Shown here: positions 35,701 to 45,600 of the stretch, piece by piece
How the letters are laid out: every line of letters starts with the position of its first letter
How positions within the stretch are numbered: position 1 is the stretch's first letter
Assembly: GCF_033954455.1 (NCBI RefSeq)
Contig: NZ_CP121473.1
Location: 1,116,001 to 1,180,000 of the forward strand
Direction of reading: 5' to 3'
Length of the DNA stretch: 64,000 bases
From: Thiorhodovibrio litoralis
Lineage (GTDB): Bacteria; Pseudomonadota; Gammaproteobacteria; Chromatiales; Chromatiaceae
Program-made: the position numbers and the translations under genes
Notes under the pieces: generated by a model
Told to the model about the DNA's origin: nothing
Database searches by the model: none
The model's input: the letters and a program-made list of their open reading frames with translations, nothing else

Positions 35701-35865
35701 TATCTGCTGGATATCAGCGCGTTGTTCTGCGCCTTAAGCGCATCAGTGATCTGAAGGCTGACCGCGCCGGCGCTGTTGTGGTGCCTGGGAGTAGCGATGC
35801 CAGCTGCATTCATCTACAGCGATCTCGCATTCAAGGCGATCTTACCACCGTTGTCGGCACCTCAG
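35701..35865 (-). pseudogene. Decayed TpsA fragment
   Basis: Translated on the minus strand, this stretch reads NGGKIALNARSL, a stop, then NSAGAVSLQITDALKAQNNALISS, matching the rung pattern of the TpsA repeats (AGSVKLVVADLLEVLNGAQISS). It has an in-frame stop, no secretion domain and no C-terminal block. It fills most of the gap before the kinase gene at 35953. Confidence 0.6.
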
Positions 35866-35952
35866 GTAACTGACCTGTAGTATAGTGGTGCGCGCGCCCA
35901 TTGGTTCGCGGCGACGAGTCAGGTTGCCCTTTCTAACCCACAGTATCCGGCT

Positions 35953-38061
35953 ATGAATGAAGACGAGAATGCATCGCCCTTGCCGCCGGGGACTCAAGTC
36001 CATGAGTTGGTGATCAAAGAACCGCTCGGGCGGGGTGGAGCCGGCATCGTTTATGCGGCGCGGCATGCCATTCTCGATCAGATTCTGGCTGTGAAGGAGT
36101 TCCTGCCCGGTGCATTGGCTCGGCGTGTGCGGGGTTTTGAAGTCGAACCGCTTCCTGGACAGGAAAAGGTCTTTGAAGGATTAAGGCAAAAGTTCCTGCA
36201 GGAAGGGAGAACTCTGGTCGAACTGGCGCGACCTAGCCCACATCCGAATATCGTCCAGGCAACAGACGCGTTTCGTGCGAATGAAACCGTTTACCTTTGC
36301 ATGCGCTTTGAGCGTGGCGAACCGCTTGACGTTATCTTGAAAGCCCAGGGGCCTCTCTCGGAGGCTGAGCTGCGCGCGCTGCTTGTCCCGCTGCTCGACG
36401 GCCTGGCTCACGCTCATCGGCACTTGGTGCTGCACCGGGATATTAAGCCTTCCAATATTCTGATTCGTGATGACGGTTCGCCGGTGCTGATCGATTTCGG
36501 CGCCGCCCATCAGGAACGGCCGGGCGGACCGGTGAGTGTGGTTGCGCAATATACCCCCGACTTTGCCGCGCCAGAGCAAATGCTCGACGGTGACCAGGGA
36601 CCCTGGACAGATATTTATTGTTTAGCCGCAGCTTGCGTCTATGCGCTGACTGGTGAATCCCCTAAGGGGATGCATTTTAAGCTGGAGCCAGATGGTCGCT
36701 TGGCCGGAGTGGACCCGCGCCTGCTTGCCGCTTTGAATGCGGCGCTGCATTTCGATTGGACCAAACGACCGCAAAATGTGGGTGAATGGTGCGAGCAGCT
36801 TGGTCATGCGGGACTCGACCTCCGGGCGATTCGGTCCGAGCCTGCCTTGCGAACCGGGCAGGCAGGAACCGAGTCCATGGCTCAAACTCGGACCCAAGCG
36901 ATTGGCAGGCTTCAGGTGCCCGCATCGGATGCGACCGAAGCGCTGCCGCTCAATCGGGTACCCGCTCCGCCGCCTGGTGCTGCCGATGCAACCGCTGTCG
37001 AGGAGCCGGGATCAGGCGTGGCGGTCGGTCTGGGCAAGCAGGCCAAGGGGCCTAGTCAAAATCTCGCACAGAACTCAAGTCGGCCGGCACGCGCCGTCGT
37101 GCTGGCCAGTGTCGGTTTAACCACGTGTCTTGTGGCTGCAGCCGCGCTCTGGTGGTGGTTTGCGAAGGGGCCGGAACCATCATCGACTGAAGCTGGACTC
37201 CCGCCGGTGGCATTGCCTGAGGTGACGGCTGAGCGCGCAAGCAGCGGCGATGCTGGTGAAGCGGCCCAGCAACAGCATCCGTCTAATGCTCGGCCTGCGG
37301 TGGAGGATGCGCCAGAGTCGCGCCCTGAGACGCAATCGCTACCTGATATGGTGGACCCGGTGGCGTTAGTCAGGGAGTTTGTGTCAGCCTCGAATTGTGC
37401 CGCCCTGACGGATGTGCGGCTGTCGAAGCTGGACGGTGAACTGCAGCTGAGGTTGCAAGGTTTCGTGCGGGATGAGCGCGAACTCGATCGGCTCGAAGCA
37501 ATGCTGCGCAGCGCGCGGCCGGATTTGAACCTTGATGCGCGCGACCTGGCCATTGCCGCCCCTTTTTGCGACATCATCGGGAGCTTGAATCGGGCCTTGG
37601 AGACCGTGCCGACGCATCCGGGCATGCCGAGGCTTGTTCTAAATCACGCGGACAGGCTCTACCACCAAGACCAGTTGCTGGCGTTGACGGCGACTCAGCC
37701 CGGCGGCGCAGCGGGTTTTCTCTACCTGGATTTTGTCGATCGACACGGAGGAAGTTCGCCGCTATTGCCGAATGCCGCGGTGGAGTCGAATTTCTTGGCT
37801 CCTGGTGCGCGGATTTCGGTCGGTGCCCCAACGAAGACAGCCTGCAACAGCGCGCCCGAGGCCTGCTTCATGGCCTCGAAACCGCATGGTAATAATTTGA
37901 TTCTGGCGATCTGGAGCGCGCGGCCACTTGAACCCGACTGGCACCTCTCGGCGGATGACCGGGATGCGATGTCCGCGCTTGCAGAAATGCTCGCTGAGGA
38001 GGGTCGCTATGAGGGTGCGGGTGTGACTTTGGGGTTTCAATTTGTCACGACCGCACCCTGA
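35953..38061 (+). CDS. Membrane Ser/Thr protein kinase with DUF4384-like periplasmic domain
   Basis: A 702-aa Hanks-type kinase. The cytoplasmic kinase domain (about 20-290) has the glycine loop LGRGGAGIVY, Lys48 in AVKEF, HRDIKPSN (161-168), DFG (181-183) and APEQ, so it should be active. A Pro/Ala-rich linker leads to one membrane helix (about 381-403). The outer part has an Ala/Pro-rich stretch, a BON/OmpA-like fold region (LREF...LRLQGFV) and a region resembling DUF4384 (YLDFVDRHGG...LLPNAAVES). It is divergent from the TPS locus and convergent with an OmpA-family gene. The signal sensed is unknown. Confidence 0.88.
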   Translation: MNEDENASPLPPGTQVHELVIKEPLGRGGAGIVYAARHAILDQILAVKEFLPGALARRVRGFEVEPLPGQEKVFEGLRQKFLQEGRTLVELARPSPHPNIVQATDAFRANETVYLCMRFERGEPLDVILKAQGPLSEAELRALLVPLLDGLAHAHRHLVLHRDIKPSNILIRDDGSPVLIDFGAAHQERPGGPVSVVAQYTPDFAAPEQMLDGDQGPWTDIYCLAAACVYALTGESPKGMHFKLEPDGRLAGVDPRLLAALNAALHFDWTKRPQNVGEWCEQLGHAGLDLRAIRSEPALRTGQAGTESMAQTRTQAIGRLQVPASDATEALPLNRVPAPPPGAADATAVEEPGSGVAVGLGKQAKGPSQNLAQNSSRPARAVVLASVGLTTCLVAAAALWWWFAKGPEPSSTEAGLPPVALPEVTAERASSGDAGEAAQQQHPSNARPAVEDAPESRPETQSLPDMVDPVALVREFVSASNCAALTDVRLSKLDGELQLRLQGFVRDERELDRLEAMLRSARPDLNLDARDLAIAAPFCDIIGSLNRALETVPTHPGMPRLVLNHADRLYHQDQLLALTATQPGGAAGFLYLDFVDRHGGSSPLLPNAAVESNFLAPGARISVGAPTKTACNSAPEACFMASKPHGNNLILAIWSARPLEPDWHLSADDRDAMSALAEMLAEEGRYEGAGVTLGFQFVTTAP

Positions 38062-38099
38062 TCTTCGGGCTGAGCATCTGCATCAGGCTGAGTGCTCAG

Positions 38100-38822
38100 T
38101 CAGCCGTCTTCGTCTTTGGCTGGCGCGATTTTCTCGGCTTCTTGGCTGCTTTCTTCGCCGATCGGCCGCAGCCGTACTCGGCGGTTGACGCTTGCCGCGG
38201 GTTGCTGTGAGTCGTAGAGCTCGCTCTCGCCTTTGCCGACGGTGATGAGCTTGTCGGGCGCAATTCCGGCGGTTTCGATCAAAAAACGGCGTGCTGAGCT
38301 CGCCCGTGCTTCAGACAGGCGCTGGTTGTAATCACCTGCGCCTGAAGCGTCTGTGTGACCTTCGATCAGCCAGTAGACTCCTGCAAACTCTGGCGCACGC
38401 AGCGCTTGGCCGAGTTTGCGCAGTTCGTCTTGAGCGGCGCGCGTTAATTCGGCTGAGTCGTAACCGAAATACAAGGATACACCATCTGCGTTACCACGCT
38501 CTTGGTCTTGGTCGGGGATATAAACGCCGGTATCAATGCGCGCGGGCTTTCCGGAGCTTGCGGTTCGGGTTGCTCCCGTGCTGGAGTGCGACGGAGACGG
38601 CGTCTGTCGGGCTGCCTGCTGTTGGCGTTCACGGGCGGTAACAATGCCGCGCTTGCGCTCGAGTACGCGCCCGAGTGCCTGCTGGTAATCGTCGACGGTG
38701 GCGCCACGCTTCATGTACTCCTCGGCTTTGGCCTGGGAAATCACCCCGGGGCTGCCAATCAGGATGCTCAAGCTGAGTCCAGTAACTGCAATTTGCATTG
38801 AAAAGCGACTTGGTATCGACAT
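38100..38822 (-). CDS. OmpA-family peptidoglycan-binding protein
   Basis: A 240-aa exported protein. A signal peptide ends near SQAKA (about residue 33). A helical charged region follows (residues 40-75), then the OmpA C-terminal domain (about 110-225) with SLYFGYDSAELT, the peptidoglycan-binding core IEGHTDASGAGDYNQRLSEARA and NRRVRL. The ATG at 38822 is used because GGAGG stands about 7 bases upstream; a longer form to 38855 is less likely. No lipobox and no beta-barrel, so it is periplasmic. It is convergent with the kinase gene and may be functionally linked to it (inference). Confidence 0.88.
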   Translation of the reverse strand: MSIPSRFSMQIAVTGLSLSILIGSPGVISQAKAEEYMKRGATVDDYQQALGRVLERKRGIVTARERQQQAARQTPSPSHSSTGATRTASSGKPARIDTGVYIPDQDQERGNADGVSLYFGYDSAELTRAAQDELRKLGQALRAPEFAGVYWLIEGHTDASGAGDYNQRLSEARASSARRFLIETAGIAPDKLITVGKGESELYDSQQPAASVNRRVRLRPIGEESSQEAEKIAPAKDEDG

Positions 38823-38845
38823 TTTCTTACCTCCAGTGGCTGCGG

Positions 38846-38875
38846 ATGAGAGCAACTAAAATGAGAGCAACTAAA
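38846..38875. repeat. Tandem 15-bp duplication at the sthA 3' end
   Basis: ATGAGAGCAACTAAA occurs twice head to tail (38846-38860, 38861-38875). It overlaps the sthA stop codon at 38871. Confidence 0.85.
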
Positions 38876-40271
38876 ACAGACGGTTCAGCCCATTGAGCGC
38901 CGCGACCCGGTAGGCCTCGGCCATGGTAGGGTAGTTGAAGGTGGTCTCGGTGAAATACTGGACGTTATTGGCGTCGTCCGGCTGCGACATCATGGCTTGA
39001 CCGATGTGGATGATTTCCGAGGCTTGCTCGCCGAAGCAGTGGATGCCGAGGATTTTTAGCGTTTCGCGGTGAAAGAGCAGCTTCAGCATGCCAACGGTTT
39101 GGCCGGTGATCTGGGCGCGGGCAATGCTCTTGAACGATGCCTGGCCGACCTCGTAGGGAACTTGGGCGGCGGTGAGCTCGCGCTCGGTGCGTCCGACCGA
39201 GCTGATCTCGGGCATGGTGTAGATGCCGGTCGGGAATTCGTCGATCAGCGACCAGTCGCAGCGGCCATCGGCGATATGTGTGCCGACGAAGCGGCCCTGG
39301 TCATAGCTGGCGCTGGCCAGGGCCGGCGGGCCAACCACATCACCGGCGGCATAGATGTGGGGCAGGGCGGTCTGGTAACTCTCGTTCACTTCCAGTTGGC
39401 CGCGTTTGTTGGGCTCAATGCCGATCATTTCCAGCCCGAGTTGGTCGGTGTTGCCGGTGCGCCCGTTGGCCCATAGCAGGATCTCTGTCTTCAGTTTTTT
39501 GCCCGAATGGCAATGCAGCACTACGCCATCCTGGTCCGGTTCCACCCGGTCGTAGCTTTCGTCGTGGCGGATTACGACGCCTTGCTCGCGCAGATGATAG
39601 CCAAGTGCGTCCGTGATCTCGTCATCCAGAAACGACAGCAGCCGGTCGCGGGTGTTAACGAGATTCACTTTCACGTCAAGATGGCTCATGATGGACGCAT
39701 ATTCGCACCCGATGACACCAGCGCCGTAGATGGTCATGGAGCGCGGGGTGTGCTTGAGCCGCAGGATGGAATCGCTGTCGAGCACGCGCGGATTGGAGAA
39801 GTCGACATCCGGCGGGTGATAGGGACGCGAGCCGGTGGCGATGACGAAGTTCTCACCGGCCAGCCGGTCGATCGCGCCGTCCGGACGGCTGACTTCAATC
39901 TGATACGGATCGACGAACCGGGCCTGTCCGTGCAAAATCTCGACCCGGTTGCGCTGAAAATAGCGGTAGCGGGTGCTCACCTGCGCGTCGATCACTGCGT
40001 CGGCCGCTTGCAGTAGCTGGGGGAAATCGACATCGATCAACCCGCTACTATGCGCGAACAGCGGATTGCGGCGATAATCCGCCAGCATCTGGATGGAGTG
40101 TCTGAGTGCCTTGCTCGGGATGGTGCCCCAATGCGTGCAGCCGCCGCCGACGCGCGGTTGGGCGTCGACCACCGCAACCTGGCGTCCGGCCTTGGCGAGC
40201 TTCATCGCTGCCCCCTCGCCAGCCGGGCCGGCGCCGATGATGATGGTGTCGAACCGCTTGTCGGTAGTCAC
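38871..40271 (-). CDS. sthA: Soluble pyridine nucleotide transhydrogenase
   Basis: A 466-aa flavoprotein that moves hydride between NADPH and NAD+. FAD motif [13 protein letters not shown]; the redox-disulfide position reads [15 protein letters not shown], where the second Cys is replaced by Thr as in SthA proteins. The NAD(P) motif is [13 protein letters not shown], the second FAD site [11 protein letters not shown], and the C-terminus carries [21 protein letters not shown]. The length equals E. coli SthA (466). No operon partners. Confidence 0.95.
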   Translation of the reverse strand: MTTDKRFDTIIIGAGPAGEGAAMKLAKAGRQVAVVDAQPRVGGGCTHWGTIPSKALRHSIQMLADYRRNPLFAHSSGLIDVDFPQLLQAADAVIDAQVSTRYRYFQRNRVEILHGQARFVDPYQIEVSRPDGAIDRLAGENFVIATGSRPYHPPDVDFSNPRVLDSDSILRLKHTPRSMTIYGAGVIGCEYASIMSHLDVKVNLVNTRDRLLSFLDDEITDALGYHLREQGVVIRHDESYDRVEPDQDGVVLHCHSGKKLKTEILLWANGRTGNTDQLGLEMIGIEPNKRGQLEVNESYQTALPHIYAAGDVVGPPALASASYDQGRFVGTHIADGRCDWSLIDEFPTGIYTMPEISSVGRTERELTAAQVPYEVGQASFKSIARAQITGQTVGMLKLLFHRETLKILGIHCFGEQASEIIHIGQAMMSQPDDANNVQYFTETTFNYPTMAEAYRVAALNGLNRLF

Positions 40272-40463
40272 GGGTTGCCGCTCCGGTGAGTCGTGATGGG
40301 AAGGCCGAGGTTAACCCAAGGGGATCATCATGTCGCGGCCGATGCCGCGGCTCGGGCAACTGGAGCGGCCCCTGGGTATTGATTTTCCGCCCGCTCTGGG
40401 CCAGTCTGCGCTGGCCATGTCAGTCGCCCGCCTGCCGAACTCACGGCGAAGAGGAGCCAAACC

Positions 40464-40769
40464 ATGGATCTGCTGCCCCAAGATAAAGAAAAACTGCTGT
40501 TGTTCACCGCTGGCCTGCTTGCCGAGCGGCGTAAGGAGCGCGGGGTGAGGCTGAATTACCCTGAAGCCGTTGCCCTGATTAGCTGTGCGATTCTCGAAGG
40601 TGCTCGCGACGGCAAGAACCCTGATGATCTCATCAATGCCAGTCGCCGTTTGCTGCGTCAGGACGATGTGATGGAAGGGGTGGCGGAGATGCTGCCTGAG
40701 GTGAAAGTGGAAGCCACCTTTCCCGATGGCGTGCGGTTGATCTGCGTTTCCGATCCAATCACCGCCTGA
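40464..40769 (+). CDS. ureA: Urease gamma subunit
   Basis: A 101-aa subunit, well conserved against classical Ure[46 protein letters not shown] and [12 protein letters not shown]. It forms the trimer scaffold around the catalytic subunit. A GAGGAG ribosome site precedes the ATG. It is the first of three genes; a 128-base gap separates it from ureB. The good conservation contrasts with the changed active site of the UreC encoded downstream. Confidence 0.93.
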   Translation: MDLLPQDKEKLLLFTAGLLAERRKERGVRLNYPEAVALISCAILEGARDGKNPDDLINASRRLLRQDDVMEGVAEMLPEVKVEATFPDGVRLICVSDPITA

Positions 40770-40897
40770 CCAATGGCTAGCAGGCTGGTCGCCACCGAGT
40801 GGGCCGCCCGCGCTGACTCGCCAGACATGATGCCGGCAAAGGACGCAGTCGGCGCCTGATTTTTCGCACTCCGCCGCTTCTGATGGAGGCAAGAGTT

Positions 40898-41272
40898 ATG
40901 AATTCCAAACCCATGATTCCGGGTGAAGTCCTGTTGGCTCCAGGGGATATTGAGCTTAATTCCGGTCAGTCGCTGCTGACCGTCGAGGTTGCCAATAATG
41001 GTGATCGGCCGGTGGAGATCGGCTCGCACTACCATATTGCCGAGGCCAACCCGGTGCTTGAATTCAATCGTGAGGCGGCACGTGGTTATCGGCTCGCGAT
41101 TCCGGCCGGCACCACGCTTTGCCTGGAGCCAGGGCAGCGGCGCATGCTCGATCTGGTCCCTTACGGCGGCACGCGTGAGTTGTATGGCTTTCGCGGGGAG
41201 GTGATGGGTCCGATCGACGCGCCGCCGCCAGCCCAGGAGATTGCCGAGCCTTTGCAGGAGACCGCGACATGA
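40898..41272 (+). CDS. ureB: Urease beta subunit
   Basis: A 124-aa subunit. Core motifs are intact: [39 protein letters not shown] and [12 protein letters not shown]. The ATG at 40898 has GGAGG about 8 bases upstream and is preferred to the in-frame ATG at 40883. A C-terminal tail of about 17 residues ([10 protein letters not shown]...) is longer than in classical UreB. The stop overlaps the ureC start (ATGA), so the two are coupled. Confidence 0.92.
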   Translation: MNSKPMIPGEVLLAPGDIELNSGQSLLTVEVANNGDRPVEIGSHYHIAEANPVLEFNREAARGYRLAIPAGTTLCLEPGQRRMLDLVPYGGTRELYGFRGEVMGPIDAPPPAQEIAEPLQETAT

Positions 41273-42891
41273 GCAAGATCAGCCGAGCCGATTATGCCGC
41301 GCTTTACGGTCCAACCATCGGGGACAGGGTGCGCCTCGGCGATACGGACCTGTTTGCGCAGATCGAGGAGGATCTCACCCACTACGGCGATGAGGCGCGC
41401 TTTGGGCGGGGCGGGTCCATCCGCGACGGCATGGGGCAATGTCAGCGTCAGGCCGACGAGGTGATGGATACCGTTATCACCAATGCCCTGTTGATCGATT
41501 TCTGGGGTGTTGTTAAAGCCGACATCGGTATCAAGGACGGGCGCATCGCGGCCATCGGCAAGGCCGGAAATCCAAACATCCAAACCGGCGCCGATGTGTT
41601 GATCGGTTCGGGAACGGAAATCATCGCCGCCGAGGGGCAGATTCTGACCGCCGGTGCGGTCGATGCCATGACTCACTTGATTTCGCCGAGACAGGCAACA
41701 TCCGCGCTGATGGCGGGCGTTACCACGGTGATTGGCGGTGGGACTGGACCAAGTGCGGGATCTTTGGCCGCAGCGACGACGCCTGGGCCCTGGAATATTC
41801 GCCGCCTGCTGCAAGCTGCCGAAGGTTTGCCTGTGAACCTGGGAATTCTCGCCAAAGGCAGCGGCAGCCTGCCCAACCCGCTTGAGGAACAAATTCGCTC
41901 CGGCGCCATGGGGCTGACAGTTCATCCGGCATGGGGCTGCACGCCAGTGGTGATCGCGCGGGCGGTGGAGATCGCCGAGAAAATGGATGTGCAACTGCTG
42001 CTGCGGTTCGACAGCCAGAATGAGTCCGGGTCCGTTGATGAACTCATGGGTTTGATTGGCGAGCACTGTGTTGGCACCCTGCATGGGGATTCGCACAACG
42101 ACGGGTCCATTGAGACACTGCGGGCGCTGGGCATGGCGCATACACTACCCTTGACGGTGTTCTCTCCGACGGCTGCGGACCAGGAGCGTACCGGCGCGCT
42201 TGAGGTGTTGCACGATCTTGGCGGCATCAGCGCGATGGCATCGGGTGGCCAGGCCGGCGGGCGCAGCGGCGGTTTAATCAGCCGCACCTGGCAGATGGCT
42301 CATCGCATGAAGGTGCGTCGCGGTCACCTGGCGCCGCCGCCCTTCGCCGCTGACATCGATCGCGAGGATAACGATAATTACCGCATCAAACGCTATATCG
42401 CCAAAACCGGCATCAACCCGGCGATACAGCACGGCATCGCGCATGAGGTTGGCTCGATCGAGGTCGGAAAGCTTGCGGACCTTGTACTGTGGCGCCCGGC
42501 GTTCTTTGGCGTGCGTCCGAGTCTGGTCATTAAAGGTGGACTGATCGCGGCGGCCCCGATGGGAGATCCCGGCGCCTCGGTCGCGGATGCCCAACCGGTG
42601 CAGTATGAGCCCCTGTTCGGTCTGACCGGCGGGGCGACGCGCCTGACCTGCATGACGTTCGTCTCCCAATGGGCCTTGCAGGCTGGCGAGCCGCAGCGTT
42701 TGGATTTGACCCGCCGTATCGGTGTGGCACGCGATGTGCGCCAGGTGCGCAAAGTGGATATGATCCATAATTTCTGGCGGCCGGAGATCGAGACTGATCA
42801 TCGCACCGGCGAATTGCACGCCGACGGAATGCCGATGACCTGCGAGCCCCTGCCGATCGTTCCGCTGGGACAACGCTACGCGCTCTTTTAA
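41269..42891 (+). CDS. UreC-like urease alpha subunit with most nickel ligands and the flap missing
   Basis: A 540-aa intact frame; classical UreC is about 567 aa. The N- and C-terminal thirds match urease closely ([47 protein letters not shown], ending QRYALF). The active site does not. Against K. aerogenes UreC numbering, His134 is Met, Lys217 (the carbamylated lysine) is Thr, His246 is Arg, and Asp360 is Gly (residue 326 here). His136, His219 and His272 remain. A 34-residue deletion removes the mobile flap with Cys319 and His320. No nickel centre can be expected. The gene overlaps ureB. No accessory genes (ureDEFGHJ) lie nearby. Function unknown; classical urease activity is improbable. 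Confidence 0.9.
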   Translation: MSKISRADYAALYGPTIGDRVRLGDTDLFAQIEEDLTHYGDEARFGRGGSIRDGMGQCQRQADEVMDTVITNALLIDFWGVVKADIGIKDGRIAAIGKAGNPNIQTGADVLIGSGTEIIAAEGQILTAGAVDAMTHLISPRQATSALMAGVTTVIGGGTGPSAGSLAAATTPGPWNIRRLLQAAEGLPVNLGILAKGSGSLPNPLEEQIRSGAMGLTVHPAWGCTPVVIARAVEIAEKMDVQLLLRFDSQNESGSVDELMGLIGEHCVGTLHGDSHNDGSIETLRALGMAHTLPLTVFSPTAADQERTGALEVLHDLGGISAMASGGQAGGRSGGLISRTWQMAHRMKVRRGHLAPPPFAADIDREDNDNYRIKRYIAKTGINPAIQHGIAHEVGSIEVGKLADLVLWRPAFFGVRPSLVIKGGLIAAAPMGDPGASVADAQPVQYEPLFGLTGGATRLTCMTFVSQWALQAGEPQRLDLTRRIGVARDVRQVRKVDMIHNFWRPEIETDHRTGELHADGMPMTCEPLPIVPLGQRYALF

Positions 42892-42912
42892 CGCTCGCTG
42901 CTCACACAACGG

Positions 42913-42944
42913 CCAGATTCGTCATCTACCAGATTCGTCATCTA
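42913..42944. repeat. Tandem 16-bp duplication after ureC
   Basis: CCAGATTCGTCATCTA occurs twice in succession (42913-42928, 42929-42944), with a degraded third copy (AGAGCCGTCAT) just after. It lies in the 99-base gap between ureC and the PBP1A gene. Confidence 0.85.
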
Positions 42945-42990
42945 ATAGAGCCGTCATGTAAAATGCCGGGTTAGTCTGAGTGCGGGCCCG

Positions 42991-45594
42991 GTGGCTCGCG
43001 CGCTACAACGATTCTCAAGGTGCTTGGTGGCGAACAAGGATCAACCTCGGCCCTCTCGGGCGCGCTCCCACGACGACGACCCGCGGCCATCCGCGCCGCG
43101 TTGGTCGGGGTCTGCGGGCAATGTGCCGCCAAAAAAGAAAGCTCCCAAGAAAAACGCGGCCAAGACACCAACCAAGACCGGGCCTCATCCGGTGCTCGGG
43201 GTGCTGGATTTGTTTGGGCGCATGCTTGCCGGCATGCTCGCCATCCCGCTCGATCTGGCGGTGCTCGGGCTATTCGGCGCGGCCTTGGTGATCTATGTCA
43301 CCCTTCCAGAGTTGCCGGACATTGAAGGCTTGACCGATGTTGCTTTTGAGGAGCCGTTGCGGGTCTATTCGCTGCAAGGCTCGCTGATGGCCGAATTTGG
43401 TATTCAGCGCCGGCGTGCGGTCGCTTTCGAAGACCTGCCGCCCAACATCATCAATGCCTTCATCGCGACCGAGGATGCGCGCTTTTTTGCGCATGTCGGT
43501 GTGGATGCCATCGGCTTGCTGCGCGCGGCGGTGCATGTGGCGCGCACCGGTTCCATGACCCAGGGCGGCAGTACCATCACCATGCAGGTGGCGCGGAATT
43601 TTTATCTCTCGCGCGATAAGACCATCCGTCGCAAGCTCGCCGAGCTGCTGCTGGCGATGCAAATCGAAAAATCGCTCACTAAGGAAGAAATCCTCGAGCT
43701 GTACCTCAATAAAATCTTCTTCGGGCATCGTGCCTATGGTATTTCGGCAGCGGCGGAGTTCTACTACCGCAAGCCGCTCGATCAGCTCACACTGGCGCAG
43801 ATGGCCATGCTCGCTGGCTTGCCCAAGGCACCCTCGGCTAATAATCCGCTGAGCAATCCCGAACGGGCCAAAGAGCGACGCGACTATGTCCTCGGGCGCA
43901 TGCGCGAGCTCGGATTTATTACCGAAAGCCGCTATCGAGAGGCCATCGCCGAGCCGCTCACGGCCACTTACTACCGCGCGGAGATCGAATTTGAGGCCGA
44001 TTATGTCGCGGAGATGGTGCGCCAGGAGGTGGTCGAGCGCTTCGGCGAAGAGCAAGCCTATTCGCTCGGCCTGAACGTCTATACGACGGTGGATGAGCGC
44101 TTGCAGCGCGCGTCTGACGCGGCGCTGCGCGAGGGGCTGATGGCCTATAACCTGCGCCATGGCTACCATGGGCCGGAAGCCACCATTGACAATGCGGGTG
44201 CGCTGAGCGCCAGCCAGCTCGACGAGGTGCTGGCGGAGCGTCCGCCCGTGCCGGGCCTGCCAGTGGGGGTTGTGACCAAATTTGGACCCGAGCACGCTGA
44301 GGTCTATCTGGGAGACGGCCGCTACCATCAACTCACACGTGACCAGGTGGCCTGGGCACGGCGCTACAAGACCGAAAACTGGCGCGGATCTCAGCCGCGG
44401 CGGGTGGGCGAGGCGGTGTCGGTGGGGGATGTGATCCGGCTGCGCCAGAACGAGGACGGCGAATGGCGCCTCGCGCAGGTGCCGCTGGTGGGTGGCGCCC
44501 TGGTGGCCATGTCGCCGCAGGACGGCGCAGTGCGCGCGCTCTCTGGAGGCTATGCCTTCAAATGGAGCAAGTTCAATCGAGCGGTAGATATCAAACGCCA
44601 GCCGGGCTCGAGCTTCAAGCCATTCGTCTATGCGTCGGCATTGGCGCAGGGCTATACCCCGGCAAGCATCGTGCGGGACCAGCCGTTCGAGATGATGGGC
44701 GCGCGCGGCATGTGGCGGCCGCAAAACTCTGACGGCAAATTCCTCGGCGCCATGACCATTCGCAGAGCGCTAACCAGGTCGCGCAATCTCGCCATCATCG
44801 ATCTCGTTAATCGCGTGGGCCCGGATGTCGCGCGTGATTACATCCAGCGATTCGGCTTCTCGCTCGATTCCATTCCCAATAACATCGTAATGGCCCTCGG
44901 CGCCGGCGCGGCTTCGCCGCTCGAAATGGCAACTGGCTTCAGCGTGTTTGCCAATGGCGGCTACAAGGTGGAGCCTCACGTGATTTCCCGTATCGTCGAT
45001 GTGCATGGCCAAGAGATGTACAGGGCGAATGCGCCCCGATCCTGTGACGAGTGCTGGCTGGAGGTGCCCGAAGATGGCACGGCGCGGACGCAGGCGGACG
45101 GGGCTTCCAGTGCCCCGGAAGCGCCCCAGGTGGTCGACCCGCGCATTGCCTACAGCATCGATTCCATCTTGAAGGACGTGGTGATCCAGGGCACTGCCAC
45201 GCGGGCAAGGGTGCTCGAGCGGCCGGATATCGGCGGCAAAACCGGTACCACCAACGATTCGCGCGATTCCTGGTTTGCCGGCTATCAGCCTGAGCTGGTG
45301 TCCATTGTCTGGATGGGTATGGACGATAACCGCCCGCTTGGTCGTGGTGAGTGGGGAGGAACCGCCGCCCTTGGGGTGTGGATCGACTTCATGCGTGTCG
45401 CGCTGGAGGGGATACCCGAGGCCAAGATCAAACGCCCGGAAGGCATGGTTGAAGTGAGCTTGCAGGGTGGCGGAACTGAGGTCGTGCGGGTCGAATACCG
45501 CGACAAACTTGGCGGCCCCACGCCGGTTTCCTCAGGTTGGACACCATCGCCGCGGAGAGGCAGTGCGCCGCGGGTGATCGACGATCTGTTTTGA
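42991..45594 (+). CDS. mrcA: Penicillin-binding protein 1A (bifunctional transglycosylase/transpeptidase)
   Basis: An 867-aa class A PBP that polymerises and cross-links peptidoglycan. An N-terminal basic tail (about 65 residues, Lys/Pro-rich) precedes one membrane helix (about 70-105). The glycosyltransferase domain has the catalytic Glu in ATEDARFFAHVG and the motifs QGGSTITMQVARN and RKLAELLLAMQIE. An OB-like insert characteristic of PBP1A follows. The transpeptidase domain has SxxK in PGSSFKPF, SRN in LTRSRNLAI and KTGTT. The start codon is GTG; a later start is possible. Confidence 0.93.
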   Translation: MARALQRFSRCLVANKDQPRPSRARSHDDDPRPSAPRWSGSAGNVPPKKKAPKKNAAKTPTKTGPHPVLGVLDLFGRMLAGMLAIPLDLAVLGLFGAALVIYVTLPELPDIEGLTDVAFEEPLRVYSLQGSLMAEFGIQRRRAVAFEDLPPNIINAFIATEDARFFAHVGVDAIGLLRAAVHVARTGSMTQGGSTITMQVARNFYLSRDKTIRRKLAELLLAMQIEKSLTKEEILELYLNKIFFGHRAYGISAAAEFYYRKPLDQLTLAQMAMLAGLPKAPSANNPLSNPERAKERRDYVLGRMRELGFITESRYREAIAEPLTATYYRAEIEFEADYVAEMVRQEVVERFGEEQAYSLGLNVYTTVDERLQRASDAALREGLMAYNLRHGYHGPEATIDNAGALSASQLDEVLAERPPVPGLPVGVVTKFGPEHAEVYLGDGRYHQLTRDQVAWARRYKTENWRGSQPRRVGEAVSVGDVIRLRQNEDGEWRLAQVPLVGGALVAMSPQDGAVRALSGGYAFKWSKFNRAVDIKRQPGSSFKPFVYASALAQGYTPASIVRDQPFEMMGARGMWRPQNSDGKFLGAMTIRRALTRSRNLAIIDLVNRVGPDVARDYIQRFGFSLDSIPNNIVMALGAGAASPLEMATGFSVFANGGYKVEPHVISRIVDVHGQEMYRANAPRSCDECWLEVPEDGTARTQADGASSAPEAPQVVDPRIAYSIDSILKDVVIQGTATRARVLERPDIGGKTGTTNDSRDSWFAGYQPELVSIVWMGMDDNRPLGRGEWGGTAALGVWIDFMRVALEGIPEAKIKRPEGMVEVSLQGGGTEVVRVEYRDKLGGPTPVSSGWTPSPRRGSAPRVIDDLF

Positions 45595-45600
45595 TTCGCT

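Noticed and set aside
41269-42891. UreC as a frameshifted pseudogene
   Set aside because: The frame is open from the ATG overlapping ureB to a normal C-terminus, the flap loss is in frame, and conserved segments resume cleanly after it.
43270-44724. A 484-codon frame antisense to PBP1A
   Set aside because: PBP1A motifs are complete on the plus strand. The antisense product resembles no protein and is typical of high-GC mirror frames.
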